Assembly: GCF_019797865.1 (NCBI RefSeq)
Contig: NZ_CP081869.1
Span: forward strand, 3,858,501-3,922,500
Length of the DNA stretch: 64,000 bases
Direction: 5' to 3'
Source of the DNA: Chenggangzhangella methanolivorans
GTDB lineage: Bacteria > Pseudomonadota > Alphaproteobacteria > Rhizobiales > Methylopilaceae
Below, piece by piece: positions 18,287 to 26,859 of the stretch. Position 1 is the first letter of the stretch. Each line of letters opens with the position of its first letter. Both the position numbers and the translations under genes were made by a program. The notes under the pieces are model-generated. The model was not told the DNA's origin. It saw only the letters and a program-made list of their open reading frames with translations, and made no database searches.

Positions 18287-19396
18287 TTACTCCGCCGGCA
18301 CTGGTTTGGCGTCGCCGTTCGGCTCGGCTGAGGTCTTCGGCTTGGAAGCCAGCAGTCCGAGCGCGGATTCGAGCAGGCTCGCGAGCCCGTTCGGCAGGAA
18401 GCGCACCACGATGATGAAGAAGCCGCCGAGGATCAGCAGCCAGGTGGCGAGGAAGGTGTCGCCGAGATAGCTCTGCGCGCCCATGATCAGGAAGGCGCCG
18501 CACATTGAGCCGAGCAGCGACAGCCTGCCGCCGATCGCGGCCCAGATGACCATCGAAAGGCTGAAACTGACGTCCATCTGCGCCGGCGAGACATACTGCA
18601 CCAGCATCACGAGGCAGCAGCCGGCAAACGCCGCGATCATGCCGGAGACCGTGTAGATCATGGTCTCGTAGCCTGCGACCGAGTAACCGAGGAAGCGCAC
18701 GCGCTCGGCGTCGTCGCGGATCGCCTGGGTGACGAGGCCGAACGAGCTCTGCGTGATGAGCTTGGCGACCACCGTCGCGACCACGAGAATGCCGAGCACC
18801 GTCAGATAGGCGGTCGACGAATAGGGATCGATCTCCACGCCCGCGATCTGGAGGGCCGACGGCGGGGTGATGCCGTTGACGCCGCCCGTATAGGGCTGGC
18901 GGTCGAGGATGATGGTGTAGAAGGCCGAAAGCATCGCGAGCGTCATGATCGCGAAGAACGGCCCCGAGACGCGCGCGCGGAACATGATGCCGCCGAAGAT
19001 TGCGCAGAACAGCGTCGGCACGGCGATCGCGAGGAACAACCCGGCGGCGGTGTTCGAGAACGGCTCCCAGAACCAGGGCAGCGCATCCAGGCTGTTGTTC
19101 AGCATGAAGGGCGGGATCGGGTTCGATTCCGACTGGCTCTGCATCTGCATGGTCATGGCCATGCCGTAGGCGCCGAGGCCGAAGGCGATGCCCTGGCCGA
19201 GGTTCAGGATGCCTCCGAAGCCCCAGCAGAGGCTGATGGAGAGCGCCAGCATGCCGTAGACGCCATAGGTGGCGAGCTGGTTCAGCAGGAAGGCGTCGTC
19301 GACGAAGCTCGGGATCAGCGCGAGGCCGATGAAGAACGCCGCGTAGACGAGCCACTGGGCGGTCTTGTTGTGATAGAGGTTGCCCATTGTGTTCAC
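18287..19396 (-). CDS. urtC: Urea/amide-type ABC transporter permease UrtC, set 2
   Basis: A 369-residue inner-membrane permease with about ten membrane segments, starting at GTG 19396 or ATG 19387; AGGAA at about 19403 sits close to the GTG. Family blocks are ALSISLCWGFGGILNLGQG, FRARVSGPFFAIMTLA, AIRDDAERVRFLGYS and IWAAIGGRLSLLGSMCGA, ending RFLPNGLASLL. It is intact. The C-terminal 30 residues are Pro/Lys-rich and cytosolic. Confidence 0.92.
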   Translation of the reverse strand: MNTMGNLYHNKTAQWLVYAAFFIGLALIPSFVDDAFLLNQLATYGVYGMLALSISLCWGFGGILNLGQGIAFGLGAYGMAMTMQMQSQSESNPIPPFMLNNSLDALPWFWEPFSNTAAGLFLAIAVPTLFCAIFGGIMFRARVSGPFFAIMTLAMLSAFYTIILDRQPYTGGVNGITPPSALQIAGVEIDPYSSTAYLTVLGILVVATVVAKLITQSSFGLVTQAIRDDAERVRFLGYSVAGYETMIYTVSGMIAAFAGCCLVMLVQYVSPAQMDVSFSLSMVIWAAIGGRLSLLGSMCGAFLIMGAQSYLGDTFLATWLLILGGFFIIVVRFLPNGLASLLESALGLLASKPKTSAEPNGDAKPVPAE

Positions 19397-19424
19397 CGGT
19401 TCCTGTTCTTGAGGTCCGGACGCG

Positions 19425-20300
19425 TCATCGACGCGCCCCCGCCTGGGCGAACAGGCCCTGCGGCCTAAAGCGCAGGAACACCACGATCAGCACGAAGATC
19501 AGGAAGCGCGCGAAAGTGTCGTTGCTGAAGAAGGCGAACACCGACTGAAGCTGGCCGGTGACGCCGCTCGCCACCACGGTGCCCGCGAGCGAGCCGCCGC
19601 CCGTCACCACCATGAGGAAGGCCTGCACCACGTAGCTCGCGCCCATGGTCGGCAGCACAATGGCCAGCACCCCGAAGAGCGAGCCGGCGACGCCCGCGAG
19701 CCCTGCGCCGAGCGCGAAGGTCATCATGTAGATCCGGCTCGAATTGATGCCGAAGGAGGCGGCCATCTCCTTGTTCTGCATCACGGCGCGGACCTGGACG
19801 CCGAAACGGGTCTTATAGAACAGCAGCCAGATCCCGAGCACGCAGAGCGCCGTCACCAGAAGGATCACGACGCGGAAGGTCGAGACCGACGCGAAGCCGA
19901 GCGAAATGTTGCTCGAGAACAGCGCGGGCGCCGCGAGATATTTGGGGTCGCTGCCGAAGATCAGCCGCACGCCCTGCATCAGCACGAGCGAGACCCCGTA
20001 GGTCGCGAGCAATGTGTCGAGTGGTCGATTGTACAGGTACTGGATCAGCCCTCGCTCCAGCACCAGCCCGACCGCCGCGACGATCACGAAGGACGCGGGA
20101 ATGCAGAGCAGGTAGGGCAGGCCGAAATAGTACTGCAGCATGTAGGACGAGTAGGCGCCCAGCATGATGAACTCGCCATGGGCCATGTTGATCACCCCGG
20201 CGGCGCCGTAGATGATCGTGAGTCCGAGCGCCGCGATCAGCCAGATGCTGGCGATGCTGACCCCGAGAATGAGGGCGTTGAGCAGCGAGCCTATGTCCAT
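19425..20300 (-). CDS. urtB: Urea/amide-type ABC transporter permease UrtB, short form, set 2
   Basis: A 291-residue LivH-type permease. ATG 20300 (MDIGSLLNALILGVS) is chosen because the longer frame has no leader or ribosome site. The core motif ALGLTIIYGAAGVINMAHGEF and the loop VRAVMQNKEMAASFGINSSR are present, ending FLRFRPQGLFAQAGARR. It lacks the periplasmic N-terminal extension of set 1 UrtB, as do amide-type FmdE proteins. Confidence 0.93.
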   Translation of the reverse strand: MDIGSLLNALILGVSIASIWLIAALGLTIIYGAAGVINMAHGEFIMLGAYSSYMLQYYFGLPYLLCIPASFVIVAAVGLVLERGLIQYLYNRPLDTLLATYGVSLVLMQGVRLIFGSDPKYLAAPALFSSNISLGFASVSTFRVVILLVTALCVLGIWLLFYKTRFGVQVRAVMQNKEMAASFGINSSRIYMMTFALGAGLAGVAGSLFGVLAIVLPTMGASYVVQAFLMVVTGGGSLAGTVVASGVTGQLQSVFAFFSNDTFARFLIFVLIVVFLRFRPQGLFAQAGARR

Positions 20301-20377
20301 CGTGCCGATCCGTATTCTGGTAAGCGTGGCGTCGGGCGCTAAGGGCGCGCGTCTTGCCGCAATGCAACAAAGGCGCC

Positions 20378-20400
20378 CCGCGGAGATGCGCTCTCCGCGG
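20378..20400 (-). promoter_or_regulatory. Hairpin in the urtA-urtB gap of set 2
   Basis: CCGCGGAG at 20378-20385 pairs with CTCCGCGG at 20393-20400 around ATGCGCT. It sits 17 bp after the urtA stop. A similar hairpin lies after urtA of set 3 (44580-44610). Such stems often let the binding-protein gene be expressed above the permease genes. Confidence 0.55.
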
Positions 20401-20416
20401 ATCGCCATGCGTCAGG

Positions 20417-21721
20417 TCAGATGACGTTCGTGCGGAGCTTGCCGTCCGGGCCCTTGAGGCCCGTGGCGGTGCAGGTTCCGGCGTCCGGATAGATCGAGTA
20501 CGGATCCGGCTTCACGTGCTCGGCCGCGGCCTTGACGATCTTGAACGTGCCGTCGGCCTGGCACTGGCCGATCTTCGGCTTCAGCCAGGTGTTGAAGTTG
20601 TTCTCGTCGATCCATACGAGGCCTTCCGGCGAGATGTTGTCTTCAACCCGGATGCCGCCCGAATTGTCGCGGATGGCCCGCGGCGTGACGTTCTCGAAGC
20701 CGACGGCGGCGGCGGCCTTCTCGAAGCCCGCCTTGAAGACGTAGGCCGTGAGATACGTCTCCTCCATGTTGTAATGGGTCGTGCCGTTCTTGCCGTATTT
20801 CGACTTCAGGAAGTTCTCGACGAACTTCTGGTTGGTCGGGTTGTCGAGCGTCTGGAAGTACGGGGCCGAGAGGAAGTGGCCGGCGCCGAACTCCGCGCCC
20901 ATGGCGCGTGTCTCGATCTCGCCCGTGGTGAGCGAGGCGATCGGCATCGAGTCGACCTTGAAGCCTTCCTGCTTGAACTGCTTGTGGAAGGCGATGTCGG
21001 AGGCGCCGACGACGGTCGAGAAGATGAAGTCCGGCTTGGCGTCGCGGATCTTGCCGAGGACGGGTCCGAACTCCGACGAGCCGAGCGGGATGTACTCCTC
21101 GCCGACGAGCTCGCCGCCGGCCTTCTCGAGCCAGATCTTGGCGTTCTTGTTGGACTCCTTCGGCCACACGTAGTTGGAGCCGACGAAGAAGACCTTCTTG
21201 CCGAACTTCTCCACCATGAAGGGGATGAGGTCCTGCGAGTGCTGGTTGGCGAGCGGGCCGGTGCAGATGGTGTTCTGCGTGCACTCCGCGCCTTCGTAGC
21301 AGGTCGGGTAGTAGAGCAGATGGTTGCGCTGCATGACCGTCGGCAGGATCGCCTTGCGGCTTGCCGAAGTGTAGCAGCCGAAGAGCGCCGTGACCTTTTC
21401 GCGGAGGATGAGCTCCTTGGTCTTCTCGGAGTAGACGCCGAAGTCAGACTTCGCGTCGACGATCACCGGCTCGACCGGCACGCCGCCGACGCCGCCGTTC
21501 TTGTTGATCTCGTCGAAGGCGTATTGAAGGACGAGGGTCGAGTCCTCTTCCGGCACCGCGAGCGCGCCGGTGAGCGAGAACAGCAGGCCGACCTTGATCG
21601 GCTCGCCCTTCTTGAGCGGCGCCGCATAGGCCTTGTCGGACGTCATGATGTTCGGCATGGCGACGGCGGCCGCCGATGCGGCGGCGGCGGTCGTAAGCAA
21701 TCTGCGGCGCGTGAAGTCCAT
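20417..21721 (-). CDS. urtA: Urea/amide-type ABC transporter substrate-binding protein UrtA, set 2
   Basis: A 434-residue periplasmic binding protein. ATG 21721 has AGGAG upstream and encodes a twin-arginine leader (MDFTRRRLLTTAAAASAAA). Family blocks include IKVGLLFSLTGALAVPEED, FGCYTSASRKAILPTVMQ, FVGSNYVWPKESNKNAK, SEFGPVLGKIRDAKPDF and LKPKIGQCQADGTFKIV. The gene is intact and heads the set 2 operon, divergent from the regulator operon at 22234. Binding specificity cannot be told from sequence; its linkage to dmfA1A2 points to DMF or formamides. Confidence 0.93.
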   Translation of the reverse strand: MDFTRRRLLTTAAAASAAAVAMPNIMTSDKAYAAPLKKGEPIKVGLLFSLTGALAVPEEDSTLVLQYAFDEINKNGGVGGVPVEPVIVDAKSDFGVYSEKTKELILREKVTALFGCYTSASRKAILPTVMQRNHLLYYPTCYEGAECTQNTICTGPLANQHSQDLIPFMVEKFGKKVFFVGSNYVWPKESNKNAKIWLEKAGGELVGEEYIPLGSSEFGPVLGKIRDAKPDFIFSTVVGASDIAFHKQFKQEGFKVDSMPIASLTTGEIETRAMGAEFGAGHFLSAPYFQTLDNPTNQKFVENFLKSKYGKNGTTHYNMEETYLTAYVFKAGFEKAAAAVGFENVTPRAIRDNSGGIRVEDNISPEGLVWIDENNFNTWLKPKIGQCQADGTFKIVKAAAEHVKPDPYSIYPDAGTCTATGLKGPDGKLRTNVI

Positions 21722-22233
21722 AGTCCGGGATCTCCTGAAGGCAGCGAAAAAGGGCCCGCCCAGACCCGCGATCTGGCCGAGAATTCATTGGCGCCCTTGC
21801 CGTTATGTCTAGATGCTATGACGAGGCCTGAAATCGCGTCAACGGCTTTCCGCACGGTGACGGAAGTTTCTTCATGGGCGCGCGCTGCGGCGCATCAATG
21901 ATGTGCAGAAGCCGAAGGATTGAGCTGGAATAGCCTGATGGGTGAGCAATCTTGCGCGTCGTTCCAGTGGTTTGCCGGTTCCGCCCGGTCTGGCGGGCGG
22001 CGCTTGCGCATGGCGCCCGCGCGTCGGCGGAGGGGCTGTCAGGACTATCGAATGAGCCCGAATTGTGTCTAGATGTTTTTATTAGGCGGCTTACTCGCCC
22101 CAGGATTGTTCTGGATTGCGAGTGGAGACGCTTTCAACATGTAGGCTTTGGAGGTTATGGCTTGCCTCTAACGGATCGAAGCGTCCGATTCCGGCGCGTC
22201 ATGCGTTCAAGCAAAGAAGCTGCCTAGGCTCAG
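21722..22233. promoter_or_regulatory. Divergent promoter region between urtA (set 2) and the regulator operon
   Basis: This 512-bp gap contains TCTAGATG at 21808-21815, about 90 bp upstream of urtA, and TCTAGATGTTTTTA at 22068-22081, about 155 bp upstream of the response-regulator gene. Part of it could be read as protein on the plus strand (21952-22227), but that reading has no recognisable family. Local base composition falls near 22068. No sigma-54 consensus was found by eye. Confidence 0.5.
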
Positions 22234-22929
22234 ATGAAGATTTTGATCGCCGACGACCATTGGGTCGTGCGTGAGTCTCTCAAGCAGGTGATGCGTCGCC
22301 TGCAGCAGACGCTAGACGTTTTCGAAGCCGAGACCTTCGCCGAGGCCGAGGGCATCCTCGCGCAGCATCCGGACATCGACCTGATGCTCGTCGACCTGGT
22401 GATGCCCGGTTTCGAGGAGTTCGACGGCCTCCGGCGCCTGCGGGCCGCGTTCCCCGACACGCCCGTCGTGGTGATCTCCGTTCATGAAGACGTGGATCAC
22501 GTGATGCGCTCTCTCGAGCAGGGCGTGATCGGCTACATCCCGAAATCCTCGGGCGGCTCCGAAATCGAACGCGCGCTTGAACGCGTGCTCGAGGGGGAAG
22601 TGTCGTTTCCGCGCCGGATCATCGAGCGGTCCAGCGCCGCCGCGGCGACTCGGGTTCCGGCCTCCGTCGCGCCGCGATCCGTCCCGTCGGCCGCCGCGTC
22701 CACGCAGCCGGAACGCGACACCGACAATCTCACCGCGCGCGAACGAGACGTGCTGTCGCTTCTCGGGCAGGGGTTCTCGGTCAAGCGGATCGCGTCCGAA
22801 CTCGATCTCAGCAGCCAGACCGTCCGGGTTCACCTCGGCAACGTCATGAAGAAGCTGAACATGAGGGACCGGTCCGAGGCGGTTCATTACGCGATCAGCA
22901 ATTACGAGGCGCTCGCCGAACGTGGCTGA
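22234..22929 (+). CDS. NarL/FixJ-type (LuxR HTH) response regulator of the DMF block
   Basis: A 231-residue two-component regulator. The receiver domain covers residues 1-120 with acidic pocket D7/D8, phosphoacceptor D54 (LMLVDLVMPG) and YIPKSS near residue 102. An Ala/Pro-rich linker is followed by a LuxR-type HTH from about residue 165 (LTARERDVLSLLGQGFSVK, then SSQTVRVHLGNVMKKLNMR). It overlaps the kinase gene by 8 bp and is divergent from urtA of set 2. It is the best candidate to bind the TCTAGAYG sites around the DMF genes. Confidence 0.93.
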   Translation: MKILIADDHWVVRESLKQVMRRLQQTLDVFEAETFAEAEGILAQHPDIDLMLVDLVMPGFEEFDGLRRLRAAFPDTPVVVISVHEDVDHVMRSLEQGVIGYIPKSSGGSEIERALERVLEGEVSFPRRIIERSSAAAATRVPASVAPRSVPSAAASTQPERDTDNLTARERDVLSLLGQGFSVKRIASELDLSSQTVRVHLGNVMKKLNMRDRSEAVHYAISNYEALAERG

Positions 22930-24461
22930 CCATTCGGGCTCTGGTCCGCAGGTTCTCGACGCGACCGTTCTGGCGGGGCTCGACGCGTTGCCCGCGGGCG
23001 TCGCGATCTGGGCGCCCGATCGTACGCTCGCCTACGGCAACGCCGTGCTTCGCCAGAGCCTCGACGCGCCGCCCGCGCTTGGCGAAGCTTTTGAAGACTT
23101 CGTGCTGCGCCTCGCGCAGTCCCGCGAACTCGGCCTGATCGATCCCGACGCCTGGGTCGCCGGAGAGATCGCTGATTTCGGCAAGGAGAAGACGTCCGAT
23201 TACGTGCTCGCCGCCGGCTCCGTGATGAACGTCACGCAGAAGCCGACGCGCGACGGCGGCATGACGGTCTCCTATTCGGACGTGACCTCGATCAAGCGCA
23301 ACGAACAGGCGCTGCGCGAGGCCAAGGAAGCGGCTGAAGCGACCGACGAGGCGAAGTCGCGGTTTTTTGCGCGCCGCCAATCACGACCTCCGCCAGCCTT
23401 TGGCGTCGCTGAAAATCCTGATCTACAGCTGCATGCGCGAGGAGGCGTCCGAGACCCGCGCCGAGATGCTGCACGCGATGAGCGTCGCGGCGCTCATCAT
23501 GGAGGATCTGCTCGGCGCCCTGCTGCAGATCGGCCAGCTCGACGCCGGCCGCATCCAGCCGCGGGTGACGAGCTTCCAGCTCTCCCAGATCTTCGAGCGG
23601 CTCGCGATCCAGTTTCGCCACCAGGCGGAGGAGAAGGGCCTGAAGCTGCGCTTCGTCACCCCGCGCGGGACGGTCGCGACCGACCGGGCGCTGCTGGAGC
23701 GCATCCTGTCGAACTTCGTCGCCAACGCCATCCGCTTCACCGAAGTCGGGACCGTGCTGGTCGGCTGTCGCAAGGAGGGCCGGATGCTGCGGATCGAGGT
23801 GGTGGACACCGGCCGCGGCGTGAAGGACGAGGATCTGGAGCGGGTCTTCGAGGAGTTTTATCGCGCGGCGGAAGAGCGGCGGGGTCAGAAGAGCGGCTTG
23901 GGTCTCGGGCTCAACATCGTCAAGCGCCTCGCGGAACTGCTCGAACATCCCGTGCGGCTGCGCTCGCGGCCGGGCTTCGGCTCGATCTTCTCCGTCACGG
24001 TCCCGCGCGGAAACGTCTGGCACAGCGAGGGCGGCGAGGTCGAAATCAGCGAGACCGTCGCGGGCGAGTTCGTCGGCACGCCGGTGCTGCTCGTCGAGGA
24101 CGACGACATCCTGCGGCGGAGCATGACGCAACTCCTGCAGCGCTGGGGCATCACGGTGCACGCCGCGGCCGACGAGGCGGAGGCGTTGCGCCTCGCCGAC
24201 GAGGGCGTCTCGGTTAAGCTGATCGTCGCCGACTTCAACCTTAAGAGCCGCACCGGCGTCGAGGTTGTCCGGGGGTTGCGCGAGGTTTTCGGCGCGGCGA
24301 CGCCCGCGATGATCGTGACTGCGGACGCCGAGCCTCGTGTGCTCGATGACATCAGGGGGGCGGGCCTTCCGGTGCTGATCAAGCCCGTGAGCCCGCCGCG
24401 GCTGCGCGTCCTCATGCACAACCTGCTGTTCGAGCCCGGCCTCGTGGCCGGCCCGCGTTGA
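22922..24461 (+). pseudogene. Soluble hybrid histidine kinase (PAS-HisKA-HATPase-REC), one frameshift
   Basis: The partner kinase of the upstream regulator, about 512 residues from GTG 22922. A PAS-like domain (ALPAGVAIWAPDRTLAYGN) is followed by HisKA (AANHDLRQPLASL, phosphorylated His), HATPase_c (NFVANAIRFTEVG, VVDTGRGVKDED, GLGLGLNIVKRLAE) and a C-terminal receiver (VLLVEDDDILRR, VADFNLKSRTG). There are no membrane segments, so it senses a cytosolic signal. One extra T in the six-T run at 23363-23368 breaks the frame; with five Ts the protein reads KSRFLRAANHDLRQPL, as in related kinases. The next gene, an AmiC-like binding protein, overlaps its stop codon. Confidence 0.88.
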
Positions 24462-25741
24462 GGGACGTCGACTTGCCCGCCGAGTTTCCGCCCGTCCCGA
24501 TCGGGAGCATGATCCCGCTCACCGGTCCCTCCGCGGCGGACGGCGCCGAGTTCCGGAAGGGCATGATCCTCGCGGTGGAGGAGCTGAACGCCCGCGGCGG
24601 GCTGCTCGGGCGTCGCTTCGAGCCGATCTTCGCCGACACCTGCCGCCAGACTGCCGAGGAAGTGGTGGCGGCGGCCCGCTGGCTGATCGAGAAGCACAAG
24701 GTCCACGCCATCGTCAACGGCTACAACATCGGGCCGCAAAACTCCGAATACGAGCCGATCGCCGACGCCGGGATCATCTACGTCCACGCCAACACGCTGC
24801 TGCAGCACCACGACACGATCATGAGCGATCCCGAGCGCTATTTCGGGATCTTCATGGCCGACCCCGCCGACTACTGGTACGGGCCGGGCTTCATCAAGTT
24901 CATCTCGTGGCTGCGCGACACCGGCCAATGGACGCCGAGCTCCGACCGGCTCGCCATCGTGTCGGGCTCGAAGCCCTACTCGATCGTCATCGCCAACGCG
25001 ATGGCGGCCTCGGCGGCCGACTATGGCTGGCGGGTCTGCTTCGGGCCGCGGATCGTGCAGACGCCGACGACCCAGTGGCGCGAGGTGCTGGAGGAGGCGC
25101 GCGCCGCCAACCCCGCTGTGCTCGCCAACACCCATTTCTATGCAGGCGACCTCGCGCACTTCCAGCGCCAGTTCGTCGAGAAGCCGCTCGACTGCATCGT
25201 TTATCTCCAATACGGCGCGACCCACCGCTCGTTCTCCGACATCGCCCAGGAGGCGGCGACGGGCGTCATCGTCTCCTCGGTCGTCGGCCTGCTGCGGGAC
25301 GAGATGGGGAAGCGTTTCGAGGCGCGCTACAACGCCCGCTTCGGCGAGGGCTCGACCGCGACGATCGGCTGCCAGTCCTACTCCAACATGCATCACTACG
25401 CGGTCGCGGCCGCGATGGCGGGCGGCTCCGGCGCGCCGGGCGACTTCGAGCAGAACCGGAAGGTCGCCTACGCGCTGAAGGGCATGATCTACCGCAGCGT
25501 CCAGGGCACGATCCGCTACCATCCGGACTGGCAGGCGGTGGTGCCCTATCCGGTCGTGACCCACGACCCGTCGCTCGGCATGCCGCACATTTTCTACCAG
25601 ATCCACGATCACCGAAAACCGCTCTCGATGATCGCGCCCGAACCCTACAACACAGACCGGTTCATCCTGCCGCCCTGGATGAGCGGCAAGAGCGCGGCGA
25701 AGCCCGCGCCCAGCAATCCGCGGGGGCTGACGAACCTCTGA
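24458..25741 (+). CDS. AmiC-like leaderless amide/urea-binding protein
   Basis: A 427-residue type-I periplasmic-binding-protein fold (Peripla_BP_5 family, as in AmiC and UrtA/FmdD). The family start IGSMIPLTGPSAADGAEFRKG is present together with ANTHFYAGDLAHFQRQF, QSYSNMHHYAVAAAMAG and IRYHPDWQAVVPYPVV. No Sec or Tat leader precedes the domain, so it should stay in the cytosol like AmiC. TTG 24458 overlaps the kinase stop (TTGA), implying translational coupling. The likely job is to present a bound amide to the soluble kinase; its set differs from the AmiC/AmiR pair at 36-38 kb. Confidence 0.87.
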   Translation: MRDVDLPAEFPPVPIGSMIPLTGPSAADGAEFRKGMILAVEELNARGGLLGRRFEPIFADTCRQTAEEVVAAARWLIEKHKVHAIVNGYNIGPQNSEYEPIADAGIIYVHANTLLQHHDTIMSDPERYFGIFMADPADYWYGPGFIKFISWLRDTGQWTPSSDRLAIVSGSKPYSIVIANAMAASAADYGWRVCFGPRIVQTPTTQWREVLEEARAANPAVLANTHFYAGDLAHFQRQFVEKPLDCIVYLQYGATHRSFSDIAQEAATGVIVSSVVGLLRDEMGKRFEARYNARFGEGSTATIGCQSYSNMHHYAVAAAMAGGSGAPGDFEQNRKVAYALKGMIYRSVQGTIRYHPDWQAVVPYPVVTHDPSLGMPHIFYQIHDHRKPLSMIAPEPYNTDRFILPPWMSGKSAAKPAPSNPRGLTNL

Positions 25742-25755
25742 CAGTCGCATTTGTC

Positions 25756-25871
25756 TTGTCCCGGACTTGATCCAAGACCCAGACGCGCCGACGGACCCAG
25801 GCTGTTCTCACCGCTTGCCGCGTCGTTCGGAAAGCTCAGCGGTTCTGGGACCCGGATCAAGTCCGGGACAA
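25756..25871. repeat. Inverted repeat of the TTGTCCCGGACTTGATCC type
   Basis: TTGTCCCGGACTTGATCCAA at 25756-25775 is inverted at 25846-25871, where the right arm ends GATCAAGTCCGGGACAA. The arms are about 26 bp with a few mismatches and enclose 64 bp. It lies between the AmiC-like gene and the cbbQ-like gene. Elements with this core are frequent in Hyphomicrobiales. Confidence 0.75.
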
Positions 25872-25980
25872 GGGCGCTTGCTGCCGACGCGAAGACGGGC
25901 GTTAATGGCCTCCGCGGCCCGAAGGCCGCCTTTCCCGCCGACAGGACCGTCGCGGGCTCCGGCAAGGACGCCGGCCGAGG

Positions 25981-26859
25981 GTGAGCCACGCTCGCCCCGC
26001 CGCCTCCGTTCATCCCATGCCGGGAGCCCAAAAAGTGTCCGAAAACCTTTCAGCCCAGATCATCCACGACGAGCCGTTCTTCCGCGCGGTCGCGGACGAG
26101 ATCGAGATCTTCGCCGCGGCTTACGCCGGTCGGCTGCCGGTGATGCTCAAAGGCCCCACGGGATGCGGCAAGACGCGCTTCGTCGAGCACATGGCGTGGC
26201 GGCTGAAGCGCCCGCTGGTCACCGTCGCGGCCCATGAGGATCTCGCGGCGGCTGATCTCGCCGGCCGCTTCCTGCTCGCGCCGGAAGGGACCGTCTGGCA
26301 CGACGGTCCGCTCACCGCCGCGGTGCGCATGGGCGCGATCTGCTATCTCGACGAGATCGTCGAGGCGCGGCAGGACACCACCGTCGTGATCCATCCGCTC
26401 ACCGACGCGCGCCGCTCGCTGCCGCTCGACAAGAAGGGCGAGCTGGTCGAGGCCCATCCCGACTTCCAGCTGACGATCTCGTACAATCCCGGCTACCAGA
26501 GCGCGGTGAAGGACTTGAAGGAGTCTACCAAGCAGCGTTTCGTCGCGATCGAGTTTTCCTACCCCGAGCCCTCCATCGAGGCCGAGATCGTGATGCGCGA
26601 GGCGGGCGTCGAGGCGCCCATCGCGAGCGGGCTCGTCGACGTCGCGCTGCGCTCGCGGAACCTGCGCGGGCAGGGGCTCGCCGAGGGCGCCTCCACCCGC
26701 ATGCTGATCCACGCGGCGAAGCTCTTGCGCGGCGGCGCGCCGCTCTCGGCGGCGCTCCGCTCCGCCATCCTGCTGCCGATCACCGACGAACCGGATCTCC
26801 GCGAGGCGCTCGGAGCCGCGATCGCTGCAAGCCTTCCGAACGGCCTCTCGCTGCAATGA
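25981..26859 (+). CDS. CbbQ/NirQ/NorQ-family AAA+ ATPase
   Basis: A MoxR-class AAA+ chaperone-like ATPase. Walker A is LKGPTGCGKTRFVEHMAW near residue 55, Walker B is ICYLDEIVEARQDT, followed by the sensor region TISYNPGYQSAVKDLKEST and a CbbQ_C-type end. GTG 25981 gives 292 residues; ATG 26017 is an alternative and neither has a strong ribosome site. The family works with a VWA-domain partner to remodel or activate a metalloenzyme (RuBisCO, nitric oxide reductase). Neither target is here; DMFase and urease are the metalloenzymes on either side. Confidence 0.9.
   Translation: MSHARPAASVHPMPGAQKVSENLSAQIIHDEPFFRAVADEIEIFAAAYAGRLPVMLKGPTGCGKTRFVEHMAWRLKRPLVTVAAHEDLAAADLAGRFLLAPEGTVWHDGPLTAAVRMGAICYLDEIVEARQDTTVVIHPLTDARRSLPLDKKGELVEAHPDFQLTISYNPGYQSAVKDLKESTKQRFVAIEFSYPEPSIEAEIVMREAGVEAPIASGLVDVALRSRNLRGQGLAEGASTRMLIHAAKLLRGGAPLSAALRSAILLPITDEPDLREALGAAIAASLPNGLSLQ

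Noticed and set aside
21952..22227. A short plus-strand gene between urtA set 2 and the regulator
   Set aside because: The 91-residue reading has no recognisable family, poor codon choice and spans the TCTAGATG operator candidate.
21722..22233. Sigma-54 promoters for the amide operons
   Set aside because: No TGGCAC-N5-TTGC-like match with a GG-N10-GC core was found by eye in this gap or in the 43032-43309 gap.
23363..23368. Programmed ribosomal frameshifting at the T6 run in the kinase
   Set aside because: No downstream stimulatory structure was evident, and similar breaks occur at other base runs in many unrelated genes, so an indel error is simpler.
24458..25741. A fourth periplasmic transporter binding protein
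   Set aside because: No signal peptide is present, no permease genes follow, and it is translationally coupled to a kinase; a cytosolic sensor fits better.
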